Shown: positions 51,201 to 59,680 of the stretch, in pieces
Numbering within the stretch: position 1 is the stretch's first letter
Layout of the letters: each line of letters opens with the position of its first letter
Assembly (NCBI RefSeq): GCF_000003815.2
Contig: NC_049984.1
Span: 18,615,304 to 18,679,303, forward strand
Direction of reading: 5' to 3'
DNA length: 64,000 nucleotides
Origin: Branchiostoma floridae
Taxonomy: Eukaryota > Chordata > Leptocardii > Amphioxiformes > Branchiostomatidae
Position numbers and translations under genes: made by a program
Notes under the pieces: generated by a model
Seen by the model: only the letters and a program-made list of their open reading frames with translations
Databases searched by the model: none
What the model was told of the DNA's origin: nothing

Positions 51201-51651
51201 CGTGCATTATTCATTGTGCAAGTGGTAAGTGAGTTGTACTTACAACGTACAGTCTCTGCAGTGGCCTCATTGCCGAATGTAATCCATTGGATTCCTCACA
51301 ATTTTGTACGGAGGCGGTACTTACCATTTACGGATCCCAAAGATTGCCCACATTTTTGCATGTAGACACGTACAGCAGGCAGTTGCATGTACAGCAGGTT
51401 GTACCCTTAGCTAAAAGGAAGTATCTAATTTTGGACTTATATTCTAGTAGATTCTACAACATGCTATTGTGCATCCGAATTCATAGGACTGCTCTCTCTG
51501 TCATATTGTAGGGTCATCGAACTTCTGCCTGGCGTGCGGACATGGCGGACACTCACGCCACATGCAGGAGTGGTTCCAGAACTACGACATCTGTCCCACG
51601 GGATGCGGCTGCAACTGTCCCGAGGAGAACCAGGTGTTGGAGAGCTTGTGA
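30955..51651 (+). CDS. WDR59: WDR59, GATOR2 complex subunit (27 exons, complete)
   Basis: Complete gene. WDR59 is a scaffold subunit of GATOR2 (with WDR24, MIOS, SEH1L and SEC13), which relieves GATOR1 inhibition of Rag GTPases so that amino acids activate mTORC1 at the lysosome. Exons: 30955-31008, 31274-31323, 31798-31936, 32843-32928, 33362-33442, 33651-33688, 33920-34008, 34396-34512, 34685-34762, 35338-35497, 36131-36210, 36838-37065, 37621-37785, 38285-38380, 39148-39307, 40775-40844, 41511-41652, 42206-42339, 42520-42601, 42789-42901, 43827-43962, 44529-44561, 45624-45696, 49451-49580, 50145-50287, 50907-51014 and 51512-51651. All have GT-AG borders and the phases join to 974 codons plus TGA, equal to the vertebrate length. 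The start MAARWSSENVV matches the vertebrate N-terminus. Least certain is the 33-nt exon 22. Confidence 0.96.
32125..32569. mobile_element. Non-autonomous hAT-like element with 8-bp target duplication
   Basis: The terminal inverted repeat TAGGGATGTGTACC / GGTACGCATCCCTA is flanked on both sides by an exact 8-bp direct repeat CGTGTGAG (32117-32124 and 32570-32577), the hallmark of hAT-type insertion. The interior (445 bp) has no long open frame and contains repeated GGTACCGGTAC- and GGACCTGTACCTAAA-like subterminal motifs. It sits in WDR59 intron 3. Confidence 0.88.
33010..33275 (-). mobile_element. tRNA-derived SINE (minus strand) in WDR59 intron 4
   Basis: Read on the minus strand, GTAGTCCAGTGGTTAG (a box A-like start as in tRNA-Glu/Asp) is followed about 35 bases later by a box B-like GATTTTGATTCCGG. 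A body then follows, ending in GGACGGGACGTTAAGCCGTT and an unrelated tail. RNA polymerase III promoter boxes plus a non-tRNA body are the standard SINE layout. The 3' limit is uncertain. Confidence 0.6.
34093..34345 (+). mobile_element. Tailed palindromic retroposon-like element, WDR59 intron 7
   Basis: The left arm (GCCAAAAAGCAGTTACTCAA...) and right arm (...TTGAGTAACTGCTTTTTGGC written on the other strand) are inverted copies of about 65 bp around a spacer with GATAGTGGATGCTATCTG repeats. Only the right side continues into a tail containing TTATTACCTGGATGTCT and ending CTTCATCG. Direct repeats AGTGTATGTAG at 34082-34092 and 34346-34356 are a probable 11-bp target duplication. Confidence 0.8.
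36305..36560. repeat. Dispersed repeat (ACCCAAATTTTCGACTGAAC family), WDR59 intron 11
   Basis: Second long copy of the family at 2675-3130, in the same orientation, moderately diverged, entirely intronic. The inverted fragment at 41405-41475 keeps only the AAAATTTGGGTGAGTCCAAT end. Confidence 0.75.
36838..38380 (+). CDS. WDR59: WDR59 exons 12-14: acidic linker and RWD domain
   Basis: These exons encode residues 325-487. Exon 12 starts with a low-complexity Ser/Asp/Glu linker rich in SMSETSSTRNS-type sequence, likely phosphorylatable (inference). It then enters the RWD domain with PETLQQEFLLVN. Exons 13-14 continue it with VKVVVTFPPQYPNNAAPSFQF, the P-Y-P-containing core typical of RWD folds, and a closing helix CLDACIRQMVNTL. 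All three exons are in phase 0. Confidence 0.93.
39148..45696 (+). CDS. WDR59: WDR59 exons 15-23: central helical/disordered region
   Basis: These exons encode about residues 488-802. Conserved landmarks: NVPFPRTSGARFCG (exon 15), LVYFTRP (16), RSLSALSAY and SNFYFKEK (17), CLLPVHQKLAE (18), VGRKDLVQ (19), WAQHPFGRRLL (20) and LCDVQTLAMLC (21). Exon 18 ends at a GTTTGT donor set directly in a (GTTT)n microsatellite. Exon 21 is preceded by seven tandem copies of its own acceptor and first bases. Exon 22 (44529-44561) is a 33-nt in-frame microexon (LRSGSSMTSRK) that may be alternatively spliced. A degraded copy of exon 16 lies at 40151-40220. Confidence 0.9.
39413..39565. mobile_element. CTGTAAATGCA-type MITE (copy 3), WDR59 intron 15
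   Basis: A shortened member of the family with TACTGTAAATACATTG at the left, TTTGCGGTGGTTTTAAGTTC inside, and CTGCATTTACAGTA at the right. Confidence 0.75.
40143..40220 (+). pseudogene. Decayed tandem duplicate of WDR59 exon 16
   Basis: TTTTCCAG followed by a reading frame DKLVYFTRPIALRQSTCTAEP closely resembles exon 16 (DKLVYFTRPSTIRQSSITTEQ) located 624 bp downstream. The acceptor is intact. The base position where exon 16 splices out (after 40220) has no GT. The nearest GT, at 40214, would give a 63-nt exon in the wrong phase. It is therefore probably a dead exon copy, though a rare alternative use cannot be excluded. Confidence 0.75.
40515..40640. mobile_element. Short palindromic MITE, WDR59 intron 15
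   Basis: AGCCTGAGTACCATCCTCTG ... at the left and GAGGATGGTACTCAGGCT at the right form 40-bp inverted arms, with GTGACCACTGGCTCA / TGAGCCAGCGGTCAC inside. Diverged relatives occur at 541-597 and perhaps 54861-54955 and 58076-58135. Confidence 0.8.
41152..41202. repeat. Perfect hairpin in WDR59 intron 16
   Basis: GGGGAGTTTAAGCCCGA and TCGGGCTTAAACTCCCC are exact inverted repeats separated by about nine bases. It may be the core of a small palindromic element or a transcribed stem-loop. Confidence 0.8.
41712..41992 (+). mobile_element. tRNA-derived SINE in WDR59 intron 17
   Basis: A box A-like TGGCGCAGCAGC at about 41733 and a box B-like AAGTTCAAATCC at about 41768 are followed by CCCTTGGGAAAGGCACTTTA, GGCTTTCCTTGCTTTACTCA and AAATGAGTAGGG. 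That central text is characteristic of invertebrate SINE bodies. Boundaries are estimated. Confidence 0.65.
42340..42363 (+). repeat. (GTTT)n microsatellite forming the exon 18 splice donor
   Basis: About six GTTT units start exactly at the exon 18/intron 18 boundary. The donor GTTTGT is the first unit, confirmed by the downstream phase (an isoleucine codon is split AT|A, giving Y-I-L as in vertebrates). Confidence 0.85.
43045..43351. mobile_element. Non-autonomous hAT-like element
   Basis: The ends CAGGGTTGGACAAGT and ACTTGTCCAACCCTG are perfect inverted repeats with the CAGGG start typical of hAT termini. The interior repeats ACTTGTCC motifs. No clear 8-bp target duplication is seen (GATG occurs at both edges). 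It lies in WDR59 intron 20, just before the 56-bp minisatellite. Confidence 0.8.
43427..43840 (+). repeat. 56-bp minisatellite made from the exon 21 splice acceptor
   Basis: CTGGAACACTACAGTAAG recurs at 43435, 43491, 43547, 43603, 43660, 43716, 43772 and 43828, that is, eight units at 56-57 bp spacing. Each carries a pyrimidine tract with CCCCCAG (the first unit slightly different), then the first 14 bases of exon 21, then a perfect-looking GTAAGT donor. The eighth copy is the genuine acceptor and 5' end of WDR59 exon 21. Confidence 0.95.
45154..45348. mobile_element. Foldback element with nested palindromes, WDR59 intron 22
   Basis: Outer inverted repeats TCACGGCACGAAAA / TTTTCGTGCCGTGA enclose AAGCAATGCTTAA and a long inner palindrome at about 45230-45274 (AAGGTGACGTTTATGCAC / GTGCATAAACGTCACCTT), with two more CGTCACCTTTACGTTAG copies. 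Confidence 0.85.
46672..47024. mobile_element. Large foldback element beside the first assembly gap
   Basis: About 100-bp arms: TAGACTCCCTTGCAGT, GGAACGGGGCTG, a poly-T/poly-G run, and CAACGTTGATTATGTTCT recur inverted at 46930-47020. The centre holds several GGGAGTTTGCC / GGCAAACTC motifs. The G-run and palindrome may explain the sequencing gap starting 74 bp later. Confidence 0.8.
47098..47494. other. Assembly gap (397 N)
   Basis: Unknown bases within WDR59 intron 23. The spliced protein aligns end to end with vertebrate WDR59 across it, so no essential exon seems lost. Confidence 1.
49451..51651 (+). CDS. WDR59: WDR59 exons 24-27: C-terminal region with zinc-binding RING-like domain
   Basis: Exon 24 holds the acidic/basic segment DPRERERELHDSEKQ, and exon 25 the conserved helix FKKAYGEILYRWGL. 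Exons 26-27 encode a Cys/His-rich terminus (about residues 893-974): CVHCHKDV, CASCRGYGFQCAICHIAV, NFCLACGHGGHSRHM, then CPTGCGCNCP. This is the zinc-ribbon/RING-like module of WDR59, WDR24 and MIOS that holds GATOR2 together. Translation ends VLESL-TGA at 51651. Confidence 0.95.
49868..50061. mobile_element. CTGTAAATGCA-type MITE (copy 4), WDR59 intron 24
   Basis: TACTGTTAATGCATTAAAG at the left and TGTGCATTTACAGTA at the right, with interior GTTCGCAGTGGTTTTG and CTCGCGAAAACCGCGAAC. It ends about 80 bp before exon 25. Confidence 0.78.
50621..50796 (+). mobile_element. Tailed palindromic retroposon-like element, WDR59 intron 25
   Basis: Same family as 34093-34345: CAAAAAGCAATCACTCAAGC at the left, the inverted arm at the right, then the tail ending CTTCATCG. 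It is bounded by exact 14-bp direct repeats AGGAAAATATATGC at 50607-50620 and 50797-50810. Confidence 0.85.
51228..51415. repeat. Dispersed repeat (GTACGGAGGCGGTACT family), copy 2, WDR59 intron 26
   Basis: Same ordered motifs as 23640-23880, in the same orientation, at lower identity. It lies about 100 bp before the final WDR59 exon. Confidence 0.65.
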
Positions 51652-52555
51652 TGTCGTACTGAGCCATGGTCTTGCATAGGATAACCTGAGTACTGTACCA
51701 AGGCTTCTGTATGGGATATCCTCAGAACACAGGCCACAGAACATGTGCTTAGAAGAACCAGACATGTAACTGGGGTATCTGCAATATCAAGGCCAGCATA
51801 TTAGATTTCCCCAGGAACCATGCTTGTACATGCGATACTCACAAAACCTTGGCCTGTGCATGGGATGCTCACAGAGCTCAGATGTAAATGTGGGTTATTC
51901 CAGAACCCAGGCATGTATGTGGGATATTCCCAGAACCCAGGCTTGAACATGGGATATTCCTAGAACCCAGGCTTGAACATGGGATATTCCCAGAACCCAG
52001 GCTTGAACATGGGATATTCCCACATCCCAGGCTTGAACATGGGATATTCCCAGAACCCAGGCTTGAACATGAGATATTCCCAGAACCCAGGTTTCAACAT
52101 GGGATATTCCCAGAACCCAGGCTTGTGCATGGGATATTCCCACAACCCAGGCTTGTCAGCACCCATGTGTGTACAAGTGCAATCCATAGATCCAAGCCTC
52201 TACAAGGAACGTTGCCAAAACCCAGGCTGTACATGGGATGTTCCCAGACCCCAGCCTTAGGATAAAGCAGGATTGAACAAGGGGTACCACCAGAACCCAG
52301 TCTCCAAAGCCATACAATAGCACATGTAAGATAGGAAGAACTTACATGTATATATAACTTATCAAGTTAATTAAGATTAATTGTCAATATATGTCAATGA
52401 TAATAGAAAATGGGTCAATGATTAAGAGCATCACAATGGTCTTGGATATATTTTGTATGCATATCTATTTGTTGCTGCATAGAATAGAATCACACTTGCT
52501 GCTGAAGATACTACTGACTGTTACACATAAGAATAAAGCAAAACAAAAATATCTC
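51652..52555 (+). other. Probable WDR59 3' UTR
   Basis: Non-coding sequence after the WDR59 stop, dominated by a 30-bp minisatellite (see separate entry). A polyadenylation signal AATAAA at 52532-52537 gives a plausible transcript end about 0.9 kb past the stop. Use of this site is inferred. Confidence 0.5.
51785..52260. repeat. 30-bp minisatellite in the WDR59 3' UTR
   Basis: The unit is about GGGATATTCCCAGAACCCAG followed by GCTTGAACAT. It is well conserved from 51910 to 52160, and decayed copies extend on both sides (51785-51905 and 52205-52260). Because the period is divisible by three and stops are absent, several frames on both strands stay open through the array; these reading frames are a by-product of the repeat, not evidence of coding. 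Confidence 0.9.
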
Positions 52556-55500
52556 TTGCTGTCAGTATTATATCATTTCTGACATTCTTTGAGTCAAAGA
52601 AAGTAAAATTTATTATTGTCATTAATTATTACTGTATTTGATGCAATGTGTATTTTAATTCAGTTGACTGCACCTAATATCCCAACCTTCATATGCAGAA
52701 TAGGTTTTAAAGCATCCAGTTTGCTTACTGCCTTTCTCATTTTTATTTTTGTGAAAAAACAAAACTATAGATATTTGCAGACAATGTTCATTTTACTACT
52801 ACTTAAACATTTTTGCATTCTGTACATTAGGATTTACTTTAAATGTTTCCATACTGAGTTTTCCTCTGAATCCCTTACATGTATCATTGCATTGGTCTAC
52901 ATGGCCCTAAACAAGAACTTGGATCACAAAATGCCATCAAGACCCCCAAAGGCCCACTCTGTTACATACATCTATTGGGCACACACGCTGTCCCCAGGAC
53001 CCCTCCATCTGTCCTGGGATGGAAATTTTCTTGTTGGAATAGTTAAAAAAGACATCCCATCTGTCAAAAAAATGTGACCTTAATGACATGAAATTGATGA
53101 AAATGTATTTTTGAAACCTTAAGATGACAGGTTTTACAGCGAAATTTAACAAAATGGACTCCCAGACGATGAATGGGACAGAAAAAATCAAAGCTGGAGA
53201 CAGCCCTGGCACATAACAAAGTGTTTTTTTTTTTTCATTTTTGATGGATAGAAGAGGTCTTGGTGAATTTCACATATTCGGTAGGAGACATACTCTGCCA
53301 CTAATCCCTGTTTGCAGGCCCGACTGTTTGCCAGTATTGTTGCATCATCATTAATTATGTATGGTCGCTGGGAGCAACAGGTTGCTTTTCCACATGGCAT
53401 GCTGGTTCCCCCACCAAGGACATCCCTGTATAATGGCCTTGCCCCAACCCAACAATTGAATGACTTTAACACAAAAGATGCATTTTTTTTGGTTCCATCT
53501 ATTAGGTTACATTTTATGCCGTAACCTCGTTGGTTGCTGTGTTTGGTTGTTGCAGTGTCCTATCTATCAGGTGCTGCTAGTCATACTCCCGAAGGTTGGA
53601 TGGGGAGACCTTTTTGTAACTGATATTGTAGGTATTGACAAGTGCAGAATTGGCTATCTACCAATAGTCACGTGAGAAGTCCTTCTACTTCTCAAACTCT
53701 TCCTCACATGCAACGCGGGAAGCGTTACTATGGATACCAGTCGCTGTTTGGTCCGTCGAATGCAAGACATCGCCGTGGTAGATTATTGTAGATGTGGGAA
53801 AATGCTTCTGTGCATTTTAGTACCTGCACAATAATATATTCCCTCCTATGAGCATCTAAAATCATTTTTAAAAGTTCATCATATTATCATCAAGGAGGTT
53901 ATAGCAATTATACATTTAAAAGTGTAACTGGATGTACATTAAAGTTTGCCAATGTCTTACATTACAATCAAATCAATAGAACATTCTTTTTACATGAGTG
54001 AATCGAAGTTACACTGGCGTCTTTTTCAACCCTGTAGTACACATCATTAAGCATTCGAAGTGCACGAATGTTGAATTTGCGTGCGTGTGTCACTCCTGTA
54101 ATGTCCCTATGGACCATGTAACCGCTCTACGGCGTGACACATAGGGCTGCCAGCACGCAGCGGAGGCTGTTTACAATACAGCAGGCATCGTATCTGGTCA
54201 CAAACAAGATCAGTAGCTTCTTCTGTATCTTCACCAACATTTTACTGTCCGCCCTAGCCCTGCTACAAAGGAGCACGAAGAGGATTTACAGACTAATGAT
54301 GTACAATCAAAAATCGAATCTACCTAATATTTATTGCATTAGGCATAATGCCATGCCTTTGTGTGTTGCTACGAGTGCTATCGTCTGTGTGCATCTCATC
54401 ACAATAAGTCTTGCAGGGCGAAGTAAGATTAGCCGTCGCAAAGGACAAGCACACAAATTAAATATCAATAATTGATGTGTTTTCTCCGGTATATTTCCTG
54501 CACTACAGATCGGATAGGGCGATGCATGGGTGACTTGGCAGACTCTTGCCGTTATGTTGTGTAATTATCATTGACAGTCGTTTTCAGTCGGGTATAAGGT
54601 GCAGTTCTTTTTATGGTGTACGCCTTCAGCCAGCATAAAACAGCTAGCTGAGTACAACACATCCGCGACTGTTCCAAGAGTGCTCTCCAGTTTGCTGTCG
54701 TGAACCTGCCTTTAACGACAAATGTTGACAGTTTTTGGAGATGTCCGTGTGGATGTGATGAGTCGGGGTTGTTTTATCCTCATCTGACGCACCCAGAGAT
54801 CAGAGTGTTCTGCTTCATCTCATACTGTTACCTCACCTGTACAAGGTAGGGAGGAATCTTTAGCCTGTGTGCCATCCTATGTAGCAGTGAACCAGTGATG
54901 GAGCGAGTCTAGTAGTACCAGCAAGCTAGATACGGTTGCACCCACTGGCTAGGAATTTTCTTTGAGTGTATGTATCACACATATGGCATGCTATCCCCCT
55001 CCATTCTTTAAACTACTCTTAGCTTTTGTGTAAATGTTAATGTATACTCATAATGATCTATATACGTATGCGTGTAACGTGTCTATCTGGAAGTTGGATG
55101 CACGGCGCTATACAATATGTTGGCAAATGATATATAGAAAGCGTGAGTCTCCCATACATGGTCCAGAGTCTCGCAAACTAAATTCAAAGACACAAAAACC
55201 GCAGAAATGTGTCTGGCTTGTGTCAGGGAGGGCCGTTGAAAGCAGGGGAGTAAATTGCCCGAAGCCCCGAGACCAATAGTCAGAGATATTTATGGTGTTC
55301 CCTTTGTTTTAGAACAAAGCTCAAATTTTATAACTATTGATTCTACCAACACGGATGACTTTTCATTTGAAAATTCAACCCTTCTTATTTTTCACCAAAG
55401 TCCGCTATGATTACCGCATAGAAAATTGGTAGAGATTGTCAAACTCAGGAATAGCGATTTTCCAGAGGAGTTGGCCACCATTTAGGACTTAGTGGCAAAT

Positions 55501-55990
55501 CATTCTCCATAGTTTTTTTTACATCATCATATTCATTTTTTAAAAACAAAAACAACAACAAAGGATAGTATTGCAGCTAAGGATAACTAACTAAAAACAT
55601 GTAAAACCATTGAATCAAAGCAAAAAAACAGAAACAGTTGTTAACCATAAGCCCCATTGCCTGTATTCATTAAACAATACTATTACTATACTATAAAAAG
55701 TATGGTGCTATTTAGCAGAAAATAAGTTATTTAGATTTCCTCACTTCCCCCTGTGTTTATGTAGTTTGCCTTGTCTAATTGCAATATTTTGTTCTTATTT
55801 ATAAAAGTAGGAAACAAAAGATACAAAAGCTGACAAATTCAAGTCTGACAAAACACAGACTATTTACGCTTTTTCTCTATAGTTTGTCTATTCCCACTGG
55901 AATTCTCCACAGTTTGCCGATTCGTACTGGAGACGAAACACTGTCAGGTGCACTGACACGGAATGATTGTTCGGAGGTAGTGCCTTAATC
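52556..55990. other. No gene recognised
   Basis: AT-rich sequence downstream of WDR59. A 153-codon frame at 52616-53077 is hydrophobic but unlike any family I recognise and lacks splice context. 54860-54960 has weak resemblance to the CCTGAGTACCATCCTC MITE. Confidence 0.4.
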
Positions 55991-56129
55991 ATAATGAGGT
56001 TGATGACCGCTGTTCCATCTTGTTTTACCAGTTTGCTGTCGACCGCCAAAACAGTGTGTGGGACCTTGGTAAGACTCAGTCCCTTTCAATGATATCGAGT
56101 TTGTTCCGTCCCGTAACATGTCGGTTTCT

Positions 56130-56310
56130 CCTGTGATAGAATCTGCAGGGAGGCGGGAACCCAGGTTTTCCTTCGGTGGACAGGCACACCTGTACGGTAC
56201 TGCAGCAGACGTCGTGACTATTGAAAGGTTCACACGCAGTTCTAGTCGTCACACCTTCATGCCAGACCAATTAATGAGTCGTGTACGCGGCGTTAACAGG
56301 TCGGTTTCAG
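56130..56310 (+). CDS. Possible orphan internal exon
   Basis: An open frame (GRREPRFSFGGQAHLYGTAADVV-like, then IERFTRSSSRHTF...) ends in a consensus donor TTTCAG|GTGAGT at 56310/56311, with candidate acceptors TGTGATAG (56141) or CTGCAG (56149). Composition is more codon-like than surrounding DNA, but I recognise no family and found no partner exon, so it may be a coding or 5' UTR exon of an unseen gene, or chance. Confidence 0.3.
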
Positions 56311-58225
56311 GTGAGTTCCCTTTTATTTCTATCATTAAACCAGTTTGTATACATAATCACGACATAGAACATACAGACAGCATAGAAAACAAGCTTACAA
56401 AAGAGTAGCGCCAATCTCATTAGCACCAAGCATTACTGTTGAATACAGACCTTCTTGTACCCCGGGGCTAAAACAGCCATGGCGGTGAGGTCAAATCACC
56501 CCGTTTGCTACAGGTGTGAGGGAATATGGCATTTAGTTTATACTAACGGTAGATGCGTACCTTCACTTAACAGTCTCTTTAGTAAATGAGTGAGTTATCT
56601 AACGGATGACTAACGCCACACTGCCCCTGTCCTGAGATTGTACAGTGCGCAGTTACATAGCATACGAATATCAAGTGCGGCCAAACCAACCGTCGACAAT
56701 TAAAGATCTATCACAGCCTTTCCCGTCAAAAGATAGCTGAATTTTCCACGACACATTTAGGACTGCCCCTTCAATTTCTGATCGTAAACCTGTCGCACTC
56801 CCTCCGAAATTTAGTCATTTCAGCTTCGGTTCTCTTCTTTATTCTCATTTCACGGCTTCACATGGGCACCTGCAGCTTGAATTATAGTTTTTACTCGGGG
56901 TCTTGTTTCAAGTCCAGCCTGCAGCTGCGGGTGTCCACACGAAACGGTTACACATTACCTGTTACACTGCCCTACCTATACTTACCAGCGCTCAGTCCTC
57001 TTCGGCAAGCTTTCTGGGATACTTGGACATTTAACTGATTTCAACACTCTTTTTAATAATGCTAAGCAAATGTTAATTTTATGTGGTAACCCCTCTGTTC
57101 CTTAAAAGTCAATTGTAACATCATGTCCGCCACACAGGATTATATCACATCTACAAATCGTTTTTAAGTTCAGGTACCATTCTCAGATTTATTTCTCTAC
57201 CGGTAGGGGATTGACTCACACACATGTAGTATATACCTATTTAATTATTTACGTATTATAGTCCTGTCTGATATATTATTTTCAATATTTGTATAAGTGG
57301 CGGCGCTAAAATAAGTTGAGTACAACTTGAGTACGCCGTCACTTCATCTTCGTACCTTTAAATTTATTTGTGTTATTTCATGTATTTTTCAATTTAAAAA
57401 ATGACGCGACACAAACAACGACTTTAGAGAAGCTCGGCCTTTCGCTTGCACGGAATAATCTGATCTCCAAGCAGATAGGGGGAAGCACTTCAACTTAACG
57501 ATGTACCATCCTGACATTTGCACAAAGGTCAGCAATTTCAACAAACCAATTGATCTCCCAGCAATCGGGTTTTCCGACGGCTAAAACCAGACATAAGTCT
57601 GTGATAAGGCCTTATGATCTTCCTCTGACATCTGCTGTGAGACGGATTCACATTTCCTGTCAGGGTAAAACTCGAGGTGGGGTTAAAGGCAACCAAAGCA
57701 ATAATAGCCCGAGTCAAGGTTGTAGAACTGCAATTATCAAAGTCAGTTTTGGGGTGCTTTTCTACGTAATAAGATGAAGCAACTATATTCCATTCCATAG
57801 CAAACATTAAGGAGTAAATATTCGATACTACAGTGGCATGAGAACGCTGTGAAATCTAATTTTTTTGTGGGTTACAATATTTAGGGAATCTTAGCGTGGC
57901 TTGTTTCTGCGCCGTTTTTAACACCTCAAAGTATGAAATAATGATGGAAATGAGGGAATAGATAGTGCAGTAGATAACAATTTTCATACAGATTGCCTTA
58001 TCCAAAATATTTCTACTTTTAACGCTCTAATATTGCTCAGGTTGCCTGTAATAAAACACTACCGTCGATTAGCATGGGAGCCATCCTCTGAGCGTCCTAG
58101 TACGTGTAGAATAACTATGATGGTACTCAGGCAAGCCGTAGATGATAGGTCAAGTCGTTTTATAAAAGCACTTGTCTATATCATGTGTGACATAATGCAG
58201 TTTTTCCCCAGATTGCAGGATAACC
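56311..58225. other. No gene recognised
   Basis: No exon or clear repeat apart from the ATCTCCAAGCAGA terminus near 57461 and a CATCCTCTGAG...ATGGTACTCAGGC remnant at 58076-58135. Confidence 0.4.
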
Positions 58226-58420
58226 CTGTTAGGCTAACGTCACATTTCCAAACCGGGGCCCGGTCGGACTGTTCGTGTAAATGAAAAATAAAAATGTCTA
58301 TACACAAATAATGCCCATGACTATTCTCTTTACGTCTTGAGTAGTTTGGTGTCTTTTACATCATACTTTTCGTTCCCGAAAGCTGCCCGACCGGGCCCCG
58401 GGTTGGTCCTAAGCCGACCA
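58226..58420. mobile_element. Foldback MITE, GGTCACATTTCC family (copy 2)
   Basis: CGTCACATTTCCAAACCGGG then GCCCGGTCGG at the left; CCGACCGGGCCCCGGGTTGG at the right. The interior shares AAATGAAAAATAAAAATG- and CGTTCCCGAAAGCTG-like motifs with the copy at 8209-8420 (on opposite strands). Confidence 0.7.
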
Positions 58421-59329
58421 GAGAGGCCGACTGAGAACTAATCAGAAGTCACGGAAATTACACAGCCGCCCTCTGTTTTGTAAACAGGTCGTCTACCTTG
58501 TTATTTAATCTGAGCGTAGACTAGTGTCTTCTATAGCCACAGGCAACATTCAGCAGGCCATGACTTGTTGATCTTCACATGAGTGTAACTAGAAAGGCAC
58601 GGTCGACAACTTCGTCGTCCGAAAGTTACCGCTGTGTCATACGAAGGCCTTCAACACAAGTCCTTGGTCATACAATAATCAGTTGCTGTTAGTGTAGATC
58701 CTTATTATCAGTTACATAACGTTAACGAGCCGGGGGCTGTTACAAAGACTGGCGTCGCCCCGTGTCAAGGACAGATAAGAAGGCGACGGCCTCAAACGTA
58801 CGTATTCCAACAATGTACAAAAACAAAACAAAACATTGAGTACCTTAAGTCATAATACATTTATTGAGATAACGAGAGAACGGACTTATCTCCAAGCAGA
58901 TGTTGAAGACTTAGGTCTATAGACCAAGTATACATCGCATAACTGTTAAAGCGCCACATAGCGTACTACAGAACTTTTCCACTTTCGTTCGCAAGTTAAA
59001 GAAATGGCTGCGTTGGAAAGTGATAGGGGTTTCCTTAATTGTAAGCATATGTTGCGATTAAAAAAACGGAACGTCTTCTTATATATATTAGCTGACATCT
59101 ATTTGTAACACCCGGCCTCTTTTTACTCATAGAAACTTAGAGATTTGTGGATATGAGGTGCTATTCATTCCTTTCTCTATCACGGACATTCCATCTCCTT
59201 GCAGTCAAGATTCTTTGTGTACATTCCACCCGCACCAATGTGTACCTAAAATCCTCGCAAAATACGTGCCCTTGGTACATATGTAATTGAGCGTTCCGGG
59301 CGTCTATATACTATAGTTACGGCCCACCT

Positions 59330-59680
59330 GCCGTGACGGGAACGTCAGACGTCGTCACTCAGCCGTGAACGGACAGAAACGGTACCGGTACAGGGAGGGG
59401 CGTTACGTCATATGTCACGTGATCACACTGTACTGAAAGGTGTTTCCGTGAGGACAAACTGTCTGTGGTTTGCTGAGGTCGCCTGTTCGCCCAGGTCACG
59501 CCAACAGAAGTCACGGAGAATTAATCCGAATCACAGACTAGAGTGTTCTCAACTTCTGCCTTTGACAGAAAGGACAGCTCAGTCCCCTGACCATTCAGTC
59601 ATTCTGACGGAAACTAGCTAGCACGCACTGTGACTTCCGTGCGCACCGCCATACACGACCACTCAGGTGATACCTTCAGG
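59330..59680 (+). promoter_or_regulatory. Possible promoter and first exon of a downstream gene
   Basis: A locally less AT-rich block with CRE-like TTACGTCA and E-box CACGTG near 59405-59422 leads to CTTCAG|GTGAGTA (donor at 59681). This pattern fits a transcription start region and a non-coding first exon on the plus strand, with the gene continuing past the window. No coding exon was identified downstream, so confidence is low. Confidence 0.3.

Noticed and set aside
51888-52265. Repeat-protein reading frames on both strands
   Set aside because: They arise from a 30-bp unit without stops in the WDR59 3' UTR; no start context or splice evidence.
52616-53077. 153-codon hydrophobic frame downstream of WDR59
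   Set aside because: AT-rich, no recognised domain, no splice context; likely chance.
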